Source of the DNA: [Phialemoniopsis] sp. UDSM-2020
Taxonomy: Eukaryota; Ascomycota; Sordariomycetes; Thyridiales; Thyridiaceae
Assembly (NCBI GenBank): GCA_018873225.1
Contig: JAEILZ010000007.1
Location: 806,001-870,000 of the forward strand
DNA: 64,000 nucleotides
Reading direction: 5' to 3'
Position numbers and translations under genes: made by a program. Shown in pieces: positions 47,857 to 57,909 of this stretch (positions are counted from its first letter, which is position 1; the number at the start of each line of letters is the position of its first letter). The notes under the pieces were generated by a model. That model saw only the letters and a list, made by a program, of their open reading frames with translations, did not search any database and was not told where the DNA came from.

Positions 47857-48296
47857 GGCTCGGCTTGTACATAAAGTAGCCTGCTATCAAAAGTTCATCA
47901 GCACGTAATGCACCTTCTTTGGTACCTTTACATCTCATGATTTCCTCCAGTTTGTGTCTACTGCGGTTTAGTTGTGTTACTCGGAAATTGTGGCCTTCGA
48001 ACAGTCGGCGGCGCCTACTTGAACCAGATCCAGGTGACTACCGTGCCCAGCAGCAATAATGCAGTGTCTATTCCTTCCAGAGAGGTAGATGACCGAAAAT
48101 CTGAGAAACAAGTTGCAGTCACATCAACGTCGTCTCCCCCTGCGCAGGCTTCCGACTCGAGGATTGTGAATCTCGACCTTCGAATAGTCCTAGGACGGAT
48201 GTCAACCTAAAAACATTGACATAACCACTGCACTAACTCAGTATCTCAACTCTTGGCATTGTCACTCATTCAACACAGGATCACCGCGACGAGTAT
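47857..48296. other. Intergenic, 440 bp
   Basis: Downstream of the alpha-galactosidase gene and upstream of the disrupted F-box-like gene. Nothing recognised. Confidence 0.45.
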
Positions 48297-50159
48297 GGCC
48301 CAAAATGCGTCTCACTCTCCTACTCCGCTGCCCAGTATTAAGCAACTGCCACCGGAGCTTAGACGACGAATCATGTCCATTGCAGAGGCCACTACCTGGG
48401 AACCAGATGGACTTCGCCGTCGAGATAGCATCAGACTCAATCATGTTCTATCTCGGCGCGCTGCCGTAAACCGGGAGTGGCAAGAATTCTGGGAGCCGTA
48501 CACATTTGAAAGACTCCTCTTGACGTAGAACGACCAGTCGAGGCCAGACGATTTGGCCCAATTCGAGCGCATTATTCAGCGTCGCACCGAACATACTGTA
48601 ACTTGGGCAAAGAAGAAACGCAGGGCCAAGGTAGCTCCCCTCATGCCACCGATCAAGCACATCTGGCTTCGTGTGAGGCTTCAGAAATACGCATGCGGTG
48701 TACAGCCAAACACCGCAGAAAGGTGCAATCAGGCGGAAAACGTAGAGGAAATTGCTACGTAAGACAAAGCTCTCCAAGATCGACCTGATTACCACTGACA
48801 CGCGTCCTCAGCAACGACGCCATCTTCACCGCGGGTCTTTACAGATTGTTGTATACCCTATCCCGGTTGAAGACTACGACATTCAAACACCGGATCACAC
48901 TTGAGCTGAGCGCCGACTCGCCCTCCGATGAATTCCACTTCTTTCAGGACTTCGCTCCCTTGTGGAGATTGTATCCTCACCGCGAAAGTGTTGAGTTTCA
49001 GAAACGGTGGCTCGATCGCAGAAATTTCTACGGAGTTATCAAGCGCGATCCCATGGGGTTCCACGACGACCTCGTACATCGTATCATGGGCAGCCGCTTT
49101 ATACCTATTCCACAAGATGGTACCTACCCTGGACGAAGTCAGCGAGCCCGCCGGCTCAATCGGACTCTCTCATTCCATTTCGCGCAGGGCCCCCGGCGCC
49201 GTCATCGGGGCCGCCTACGAAAACGCCGGCCCCTGCCACCCTTTCCACGCGTTCCCGTCGTGTGGCATCTGCTACTACCTCGGCAGTTCTACCGCGACAT
49301 AGCCACCCACAGTCTTACTCGTCTTTTCACGGAGAGCCTCACGGATCTTCGGTCTCTACGACATGATCGATGGCGACTTGATTCACAAGAGGAGCGGGAT
49401 CTCTGTGACTACACATACGGGGAGACTATGTACCTTGTTTTTGGACAAGGCACATTCCTTCAGCACAGTTTACCAAAATGTCTCACGAGACTGCATATTT
49501 TCGAGAATTTTCGGTCTCGGTTCAATGGAAAGTTCGACACAGAGGCGCCCAGACAGACCCATTTCAGAATCCATCTGCTCAGAAGCTTGGAGAGACTGGC
49601 GCCGACCCTGGAGCACCTCTCGATGTCCTTTATGACAGACGCCTTTGTATGTCTCGACAGCGACAACTATCCCCATGCCGAGTTCCCAAAGCTCAGAACG
49701 CTGGCCCTCACCTCTCAGATACGGCTCTGGCCTGGTACGAGTGATGCGCGATTGAACGACCTATTCGTGCGGGCGGCCCGGTCGGCGCTAAAGATGCCCA
49801 GCCTCGAGATCATGGAGCTCTGGAACACCCTGACATTCTTTCGCTTCGACACGACAGAGAAAGAACGCCACTGTCGAGTCCTGTTCGGGTCTGCATGGCT
49901 TAGAAATCACAACATATACGATATTGAAACAATAAAACTCTGGACGCATGTTGCAATTATGAAAGGCCTAGTGCTCCATCCCCAGCCTCAGCAAGACAAA
50001 CTTCCTCTAAAACGCGTCTGGGGAAAGCTGCACTGGGGACATACAATGAGGTTTTTGAAGCTGAGGGAGATGATATTGGACGAACGCACCATGATGCAAG
50101 TGAGAATAGAGTGTGACGACGACGAACCGTTTGAATATCCGGCTTATCGTCCGCAATGA
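48297..50159 (+). pseudogene. F-box-like gene with an in-frame TAG near the 5' end
   Basis: From ATG 48297 the frame gives a degenerate F-box (IKQLPPELRRRIMSIAEATTW ... NREWQEFWEPYTFERLLL), then TAG at 48526-48528, then continues in the same frame with NDQSRPDDLAQFERIIQRR and IKHIWLRVRLQKYACG. A 53-nt intron (GTAAGA donor at 48759, CACTGAC branch, CCTCAG acceptor at 48811) joins to NDAIFTAGLYRLLYTL. The frame then stays open to TGA 50157-50159 with typical segments (DDLVHRIMGS, LLLPRQFYRDI, LPKCLTRLHIFENF, LERLAPTLEHLSMSFMT). The only defect is the TAG, at a place where Gln would fit well (CAG to TAG). Alternatives: translation from ATG 48553, giving 517 residues without the F-box, or stop-codon readthrough. 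The original product would be about 593 residues, substrate unknown. Confidence 0.7.
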
Positions 50160-50232
50160 GCGCGGAGATGCCGCCGAACTTGAGATGCAGACGGCTTGGA
50201 ACTTTATTAATTATATCACCTAGCGGTATAGT

Positions 50233-51764
50233 CTACTTTGAATTGAGGTTTCCAGTTCCGTTGGGTCCGATATGACCGCCGCCCCAGATTGTTCGGCTGT
50301 TGTCGTTGAGGTACTCACCCTTGCCAGGATATGACCAGATGAGGTCGCCCCAGCTGGGGTGATCGCCAGCGCTGTTACCCGTAGCTGCATGATGTTAGTA
50401 CGAGACCCTGCTTTCGGTGAGTAAAGGGAAAAACTCACGACGTCCCTCGCCTCCCATGCCGTCGATGGCTCGCTTGATCTTGGTGGTGTAAGGAGCACAA
50501 ATGCCGCGCTTCACGACGTATTGATAGTACAGGATCTATACGAAAGCTTGTCAGACATTCCTGCCGGTAGTGGTGTATGAGATCGAAGTGCAACTTACGT
50601 CCCACACCTTGGGGCTAGTGGGATAGCCGCGGCTGATGTTGGACGGTGCGGACCACGGCCCGTTGATGAGGATGGCCTCGCACCGGTAGAACTTAGGGTC
50701 GTACTCGACCTCCTCGCCGAGGTTGTACTTGGCCGTGTACTCGGCGGCCTTGAGCAGCAGGTTGTCGCCCATGGAGTAGACGTCAACGCCCTGAGACTGG
50801 ATGACGCGCGCCGCCTCGGCCGTCCAGCCCAGAGCGCCGATGGCGTGGCCTTGGTCGCGGCCCGTCTCTGCACCCTGGCCCGTCTTGGAGTCGAAGTTGC
50901 CGTAGATGCCGGCGCAGAGGTCGTTCTGGAACGCGTTGAGGGCGTAATTGTACTATCAAGCGTAAGTCCGTGGTCCTCCGTTTCGAAAGAACTTGCAAAC
51001 TCACCATAGCCACATCATCCAGATACACCGCAAAGGACAGAAGCGCCTTGATGCTGACCATGCCGTAGTTCGCCTGCCCGATGAGAATAGACTGCCGCGC
51101 AAACAACCAGTACAGCTGGTTGGAGAAGCCGCTGCCGCCAGACGCCTTGGCGCCCTTTTCGACCCAGCCGCCCTCCCAGCGCATGATCTCGGCGGCGTTG
51201 GCCATCATGTCGCCCTCGAGACCCACGAGCAAGGACGTGTCAGTACCAATAATGTCGGTGAGGCCAGAGCCCCAAGCGTCGAGGATCGTCGTCGCGCGGT
51301 CCCAGTGGCTCTGGTTGCGCGTGACGTACCACATGAGCGCGTTCTGGTACGCGGCGCGCACGTCGTTGGAGAAGGTGGTGTAGTTGCTGCAGGGGCCGCG
51401 GCAGAGGACCGGCTTGGGGCCTTGCATGACATACTGTATCCCAGCCCTCTGTTAGCACACTGTCGATCCATTGGAAGAGGGGATAACGTACGTCTGCCTG
51501 GGAGAACGAGTCGGTGCTAAAGTTGGCAAAGGCCTTCTTCCAAGGGTCACTTCCCTCCTCGACGCCCACGCGCATGCGCTCGAGGTCGTCGTGCGTGTGC
51601 CATAGCCCTGGGTGGATGAAGTCGCCTGGCCGCGCCTTCATGCCCGGGCCCAGGGGCACGGTCGGGATGGGACCGTTGAGCACGGGGAGGCCGTTGAGTC
51701 CGCCTGTAGCTGCGACGCAGCTTACTAGGAGGCCGGCGACGATGGTGACGGTGTGAGACAACAT
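50233..51764 (-). CDS. Secreted alginate-lyase-superfamily polysaccharide lyase, 434 aa, five exons
   Basis: Exons 51764-51492, 51433-51005, 50952-50599, 50535-50439 and 50384-50233; introns are 52-63 nt, all GT..AG, and the sum is 1305 nt. The start MLSHTVTIVAGLLVSCVAA is a signal peptide; an upstream ATG 12 codons earlier would spoil it. The family pattern is that of the alpha-toroid alginate lyase domain: FIHPGLWHTHDDLERMR, DYVMQGPKPVLCRGP, DVRAAYQNALMWYVTRNQSHWDRA, WGSGLTDIIGTD, LLVGLEGDMMANAAEIMRW, SILIGQANYGMVSIKALLSFAVYLDDV, then GRDQGHAIGALGWTAEAARV. It should cleave a uronic-acid-containing polymer by beta-elimination, leaving a 4,5-unsaturated uronyl end. The actual polymer (alginate, glucuronan or another) is not readable. 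The divergent GH88 gene, 594 bp away, would act on exactly such products. Confidence 0.87.
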
Positions 51765-52358
51765 CTTGGACGGATTGGGTGTCGTTGTGATCACACACAC
51801 TCATGCATGGCACAGCTGTAAGCAACACATAGTCATAGACTCCATCCGGGGCGAGTGTGTCTTGTAGTGGAGTATTATGTCGCAAACCTTCCATTCCATC
51901 GTGTGTCCCCGATCTCTCCCCCATCCGTCCAAGTACCAGATTGCCGGGGCTGTCCACGGAAATTGGCCTGTTACATCGCCTGCCCCGATGGCCGGGTGGG
52001 GTCGAGGTGGGTGGAGATGTGGAGACGGCCCCAGCTCCGGGACATGCGCCGGTCGCCGTACGGTGCGGACCTCCCACCCCCATCCCACCAAGAGGTGGGT
52101 TTTTGCTCACCGGAGAGTGTCGCGGGTGATATGTCCTATCGGGATCACGGCAGGAAGGGCGTGTCTGGGTGGGCCAGAGGGATGCGGCGGGCGATCTTCC
52201 GCCCTGCCTGCTTCACATGTTTTGTCGGTCACCTAGATATGTGGTCAGAGTCTAGACTTTGTCGCGAACTGTCGGAAAGAACTTTTGGTCGGTTTGCAAG
52301 TCATGCCTTGGTGAGCCCGTCGTTCTAGAGGCACGCATAGGAACTCGTTGGAAGCAGG
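51765..52358. promoter_or_regulatory. Shared divergent promoter of lyase and GH88 genes, 594 bp
   Basis: Lies between the two ATGs. It is GC-rich in its centre (about 51990-52110). CGG-TCG-CCG at 52050-52058 is a symmetric CGG/CCG pair of the kind bound by Zn2Cys6 dimers; CGG at 52061-52063 and 52066-52068 follow at once. Confidence 0.5.
52050..52068. promoter_or_regulatory. Candidate Zn2Cys6 site: CGG-N3-CCG plus two CGG triplets
   Basis: The stretch CGGTCGCCGTACGGTGCGG contains an inverted CGG pair with a 3-nt spacer and two more direct CGG triplets. A second CGG-N3-CCG lies in the promoter of the clustered MFS gene (57691-57699). Binding by the nearby Zn2Cys6 protein is inferred only. Confidence 0.35.
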
Positions 52359-54097
52359 ATGAATGGGATCATGAAGAGGCCGCTCGACTCCGGCAGTCAG
52401 ACACTGATGAGAGAACGGCAAGAGGTGCGAATGCAATCATATTGGCGCATCGTAGGTTACTTACTAACATCGAGCTAGAAGCGCACCAAGCTGAGCAGTC
52501 TGGACAGCCCCGATGTCGCTGCGATAAATGGCGACAGCATCGGTGTTGCGCATGGTGTCAAGCTCCAAGACCTTCGGAATCTGTACGCCGAGTCGACTAC
52601 GGCCAAGCTCTGGGGCATCGCGGAGAAGGCGTTGACAAAGGTGAGAATACCTAGCTTTGCATGATTCTCCTGGAAGCTCCAGGGCTGATAATGCCCGGGA
52701 ACAGCCATCTCCACCTACTTTCTACCCCGAGTATACGAAACCAGGCGGCATCGAATACGTCTACCGCGAGCTCGACTTCTGGACTTCGGGGTTCTTTCCG
52801 GGTTCACTGTATCTTGCGCTGGAAAGGAGAAGACGATTCCCTCAACTGCACAAGAGCTCCGAATTACCCCACGAGCTGCAGCTAGAGTAAGAAGACTGGA
52901 GGCTTTACTTGGTCAGGAGGAAGACTAATCAAGGTGCGCAGGTTTGCATGCCGATGGTGGACTGAAAACTTGCATCAAAATGCCGAACTACTCACCACCC
53001 ACGATCTCGGCTTCATGATCCACCCCTGGGCGAAACTGGCATGGGAGCTGAATCACGACAGCAGGGCCTTCCAAACACTTTGCACTGCATCAAAGAGCCT
53101 AGCATCAAGGTATAATCCTACCGTAGGCTGCATTCGGTCATGGGACACCTGCATCACGAGAAAGTATCACTTTCACGACACGGAGAAAGACTTCATGATG
53201 ATCATCGTACGTTCTACCCTTGCTTTCTTGATAGAATATGAGGGTACTGACTCTTGATGGCTCCAGGACAACATGATGAACCTCGACATGCTCTTCTACG
53301 TCGCCTCCGCAACATGCAACCACACCATGTACGACATCGCCCTGGCCCACGCCCGCACCACGCAGCGCAGCCACTTGACATACAGCAAAGAGTTTGGAGG
53401 CCATTCGACGACGCATCTTGTCGTCTTCGACCCGGCGACGGGAGATATCAAGGATCGCCTGACCAACCAAGGGTTCTCGCACACGTCGTGCTGGGCGCGC
53501 GGCCAGTCCTGGGCCATCGCTGGCTTCGCGCAGACATACCAGTGGACTCGCGACGCTTCCTTCCTCGATACGGCACGGTCCTGCGCGGACTACTTCCTTG
53601 CGCGTCTTCCGGCGTCGAGTATCCCGCCGTGGGACTTTGACGCCGCTGTTGCTGAGGAGGGACAACCGCCCGACACCAGCGCCGCCGTTATTGCGGCCTA
53701 CGGCATGCTGCTCATCTACCAAGCTATTGTGGCTTTGGGTGGCAGGGACGAGGTTTATCTCCCTGCTGCGCTTCGCATCCTAGCCGCTGTCAGCACTCGG
53801 CACGTCAACCCGGCAGCCAAGTTCGTGAGGCGCTCCGCAGACATGGAGACCGTCGAGCATGGGCGCATGACGGACGAAGCGGCCTCCGTCAGTGTCGACC
53901 TCGGCGGTGCGGAGACCATTCTTAACGGCGCCACAATTAACAACTACGAGTTTGCCCCTAGGCGCTGGGCTGATCACGGGCTGGTCTATGCTGACTACTT
54001 TTACCTTCTGTGTGGTAACAAGCTGTTGGAGATGGGCATCGGTGGGTTGATCTTGGGCGAGAGCACGAAGGATGCGGGATTGAACGGGCACATGTAG
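52359..54097 (+). CDS. GH88 unsaturated glucuronyl hydrolase, 501 aa, five exons
   Basis: Exons 52359-52424, 52479-52640, 52705-52886, 52942-53206 and 53267-54097; introns are 54-64 nt (intron 1 has a perfect TACTAAC branch) and the sum is 1506 nt. GH88 marks: LDFWTSGFFPGSLYLALER, FACRWWTENLHQNAELLTTHDLGFMIHPWAKLAWEL with the conserved HDLGF Asp, DNMMNLDMLFYVASAT with the second catalytic Asp region, FVVFDP-type HLVVFDPATGDI, NQGFSHTSCWARGQSWAIAGFAQTY, PWDFDA and PDTSAAVIAAYGML. These enzymes hydrate the 4,5-double bond of a non-reducing unsaturated uronic acid and release 4-deoxy-5-keto-uronate. There is no signal peptide, so the enzyme should act in the cytosol on imported unsaturated oligosaccharides. 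It is divergent from the lyase and convergent with the regulator gene (82 bp). Confidence 0.93.
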
Positions 54098-54178
54098 CAT
54101 TTCTCTTTCGACTTCCATTTCATTACTTTGAGACCCGGTACATAGATATAGCTCTGAATAGACTGAAAGACAACGAAA

Positions 54179-56884
54179 TCATCGCTCCATCGTCGGGTCC
54201 TTGTCCACTGTCCTGCCAGAGAACATGCTGACACGTTGATTCGGAAGGAAAGGGTACTCCAGGAAAGTGTTGAGATCGTCATAGCCAGCACTGCTCGGGC
54301 CGTTGAGTGTCTCATAGTGGGGTTGCATATCATACATGTTTGTCGCCACGGTCAGCTGGTGGCCGTTGACGGGCGATCCCACCGCAGTGTTGATAGCGCT
54401 CGTCGAGACGGGGGCTTGGAACGCCAGTGGCAGGGGAGGGAACGCGAGAGAGATGCTATCGGGCGAACCCTCCTGGTTGACCATCATGTACTGGTCGGCA
54501 TTCATAGGCGGGCCAGCGAATGCCATGGCATTGCTTGGTGATGTAGGGACGGCATGGCTCGCGTGCATATTGTTGCCCATGCCTATCATGGACGGCTGGC
54601 CGTTCATCGATGGGTGGACGGGCTGGTCCTCCGAGTACGCTGCCTGCCGAATGTCGACCGAGTTGGGCCCCTGCTGCCTCGCTTGCATGAGTCGCGTGGC
54701 AAACTTGGACGCCAGGTTCTCCCCTGTAGGGACGGCGCTGATGTCGTTGTTCACGCCCGCCCATCTGCGCGAGATCTCTCGGAGGCTGTAGATGAGTACG
54801 TCGAACTCGTTCGGTAGAGCAACGTTATAGTACGACGCGTGGGCAAGGAGCATGCGGCCGCAGATAAAGAGACAGAAAGCGAATTGAGGGTTGGTCGGAA
54901 GGCTGGTACCCTGTAGGAACTTTTCGGCAATGATGGCTACTTCTGTCGCGGCGGCGAGGCACGTCTCGGCACTGGAAGCAGATGGCAATCGTATCGGCGT
55001 CGCTTGCCATTCTGCTGATAAATACGCGATGCCCTGATGCAAGAGCACAACGGCGGTGTTGTGGGTGATGTGTGATAGGGTAAGGTTGGGGTCCATTTCG
55101 TTTTGCTCGTTGAGGGCGCAGGCTTCTCTCCAGCGTTCTGGGAGGAAGATCTTCCACCTGCTCGACGTTAGTTCATATGCCAAACGATATCCTGCAGGTC
55201 CTTAACTTACTGTACTAGACGAAGGTCAAGTTGCTTGAATCTCATAAGCCACTTCTGCACTTCGTGCTTGTTTGTGACATCGACCGCCTGGTTCAGGAAG
55301 AAAGAGGTGACCAGACTCAGACTCTCTGTGGCCTCGATGCAATAGGCAAAGCCACCGACGGACTCTTGATCTTCATCTTCTGGTCGCGCTGAGGGCAGGG
55401 CACCATTGCTACCGCTTGATTGGTCGGATACACCAAAATATGGCGTCGGTATCTCGAGTGGGTTGCCTTCCTCCCACAGGCGTCCTTCGCATGGCAGTCG
55501 CCGCTTTACGTCGGCACTTGTTAACGAGAGGTTCCATCCCGTTGCTATGCTGCAGAATCTGTCCATGAGGAAGACATTCCAGAACACCCGGCGGCGTTCT
55601 TCGAGCTCGCTCCAGTCTCTGCACGGGGGAAGGAAGGCCATCCTCTTAATGAGCACTTTGGAAGCTTGTTCGGACTGCGCCAGGTCTTCATCCTCGACAC
55701 TGAGCTGTAGTTGTTCGACTGTTCGCGTCATGCTACCCACGATTGACTACATAAACCTGATTAGTCTCATTAAGGATCGGTGCTCGAGTACCTGTAGGTA
55801 CCTACCCAGGTAGATGGTCCTCGGCCGCTGCCGATCTGCCTAGAGGTCAGTATCTCGGAGTAAGTATGTATGAAGCTGTCCACTTACCGTATCGAAGGCA
55901 CAAATAATAAGCGCCTGCAGGTTCTCTACCGAGAACGACTCCATGCTTTGCAGTATCACGGTCTGTCGACACCTGCGCGCAAGTGATGTCCTGGCTTCCA
56001 GATCTGCGAGCCTGGGATCGTTGGAGAACCGCGCGCAAAGGGACACGATGGCGTGGAAAATGGTGTTCAGCCGTGGCCGCTCGGATGCGACGTGCATGCG
56101 CTTGCGGAATTTTCGCACGTGCAGCATGGGTATCCAGGGGTGGATGTTGGTAAAGTAGATCTCGACCAAGGCGTCTACCAAGTCATCAGGAGGCAGACCA
56201 GTATCGTCGTGATGCTGGAAAGGCTCAGGCCTGATCTCGATGTCGGAGCGAGTCTCCTCGACCTTTCGCCGCTTGCTTGGCCTGGAGAATCCGTTGTCGG
56301 GCTCTGTTGACGACGATGCATCGGCACCTGAAAAGTTCGAGAGGGTCTCTCGAAGCTGAGCGGTCGCGTCCTGGAGAGCTTTGTCCGGCTGATGTCCTTG
56401 ATCCTCGCCGGACGAGTCTGCAGCGGAAGCTGTTGACTGGCCGGGTATCAGATTGAGGCACTTCCAGACCTGCTGCCAGAGGAGACCTTGGCCGAGGAAC
56501 ATGTTCTCGAGATTGACTGTTCACTCAGTTAGCCGGCTGCGCATGCCAAGCCCGCTTCGCTGATTGAACTTACCGACTCTCTGGTTGAGGTTTTCAATCG
56601 CCCCCATCCGCAGCCCGGGCTTGACCTTTGTATCGTCGTACACGCACTCCACCTCTGCTCAGAATCAATATCCGTCATCTTGCAGTGTGCTTGCATCCCA
56701 CCCGGAGCGCTTACTGTATCTCGCGCATTGCGAGCAAGGTTGCCCTCGAGAGCACTTTGCCTTCTTGCGCCGGCATGACTGGCATCTGCATCACGTTTTA
56801 GACCAGTCGCCCAGACCGCGCGTCAATCCGTGCCCTAGGATACTCACGCAGGAACTTCATCCTTCGGTTGTTTCTTCCGGCCAT
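54179..56884 (-). CDS. Zn2Cys6 transcription factor with fungal-specific TF domain, 788 aa, seven exons
   Basis: Exons 56884-56844, 56785-56715, 56654-56574, 56516-55888, 55835-55806 (30 nt), 55746-55211 and 55157-54179; the sum is 2367 nt. Splicing assembles the zinc cluster CQSCRRKKAKCSRGQPCSQC with its sixth Cys in VECVYDD, a C-x2-C-x6-C-x5-C-x2-C-x6-C pattern, then a coiled-coil start (GAIENLNQRVVNLENMF). A basic SRPSKRRKVEE segment may be nuclear import. The middle homology region follows: [57 protein letters not shown] (the 30-nt exon supplies [10 protein letters not shown]) and ELEERRRVFWNVFLMDRFCSIATG. The tail is Met/Asn/Pro-rich. It should bind CGG triplets as a dimer and probably controls the flanking lyase, GH88 and MFS genes. 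The exon 1 donor (GTATCC) is the weakest junction. Confidence 0.9.
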
Positions 56885-57909
56885 TGCTTTCGTGAATGTC
56901 GTGTTCATTGGACTCCTCCAGACCCGACGCGGATCCGTCATCATCGACCGCGTCCATCATCCGAGCCCTCATTGCTGGGTGTTCGACAGAGTGTATTTTA
57001 GGCTCCTTCACATGGTCAAAATCACGTTGTTCAAGTTCTCCTCGTCAGCGAACGTCGTGCGTGCCCTTAGGTATCGGAAAATGAGAGGCAAATGCACTGG
57101 ACGAGATGAGCACTGGATGCTGCTCGACACGGGGTGCCCTCCAAAAAACGCTTTAGCACGCTAAATGTCTTGTGGGGTAGACGCCATCATCGTAGCATTT
57201 TCACAGGGGTGGTGATCCCCTCCATCTGCCATGTGCGGAGATGCGGAGTCATGGTCGCTACCAGGTAAAATTCTGTAGCTAACGAGCACCTCGGTCATGC
57301 ATGTTCTGGGCGTGTCACCGCCATTGCGAGTGGCAAGTGATCTTCCTGCTTGGGCTTGAGATGTGAGTTGAAGTGTTCTAGTCTAGATTTGGACAAGCAA
57401 GGCCGGGGATACGTGAGCCGTGTGTCGCAAAGACACAACGGATGCATTGGAATGGCCCTTGAATTTGGGGGGAACAGCCAGGTCATCCCAGATTGCCTCA
57501 AGGCCCGGAGAAGTACGGGAGTAGGTAAGTGCTGACAAGCCTCTCTGATCATGCGACGTGCTAGTCCGTCAGTGCACTAACTTAGCTTTACGGCGGGCGG
57601 GCGATGTCCCGGAGTGCCTCCGCCCTCTCTGAACTGATGTGTGGGTCGCTGATGATCTCTTCCCTGACCCCATGGTCCAACCCCATGGGCCGGGAGCCGA
57701 GCGCGTTGCGACCTGGGCTGCGCTCTCGTTCCAAGACCAGGAGGAACCTCCGGGACTGGAGGAGTAGACCCTGTCCCCCAAGATTTTCTTATACATACGA
57801 TAAAGCCGCGCGATTAAGACCTTGCCATGAGTTGACAAGATCATCGCAATCCTTCCTCGTCAGCAAAGCCTCCAGCCAGACCAGGAAACGCAGCAGTCAA
57901 GTCGCAGAA
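56885..57909. promoter_or_regulatory. Shared divergent upstream region of regulator and MFS genes, 1.0 kb
   Basis: Separates the Zn2Cys6 gene (minus) and the MFS transporter (plus). It contains CGGATCCG near 56929-56936 and CGG-GAG-CCG at 57691-57699. No coding segment recognised. Confidence 0.45.
57691..57699. promoter_or_regulatory. Candidate Zn2Cys6 site CGG-N3-CCG
   Basis: CGGGAGCCG lies 211 nt upstream of the MFS start codon. It has the same spacing as the site in the lyase/GH88 promoter (52050-52058). The motif is short and could occur by chance. Confidence 0.3.

Noticed and set aside
51547..52110. Minus-strand open frame extending from the lyase 5' end into the divergent promoter
   Set aside because: Different frame from the lyase; Arg/Pro/His-rich shadow of a GC-rich promoter.
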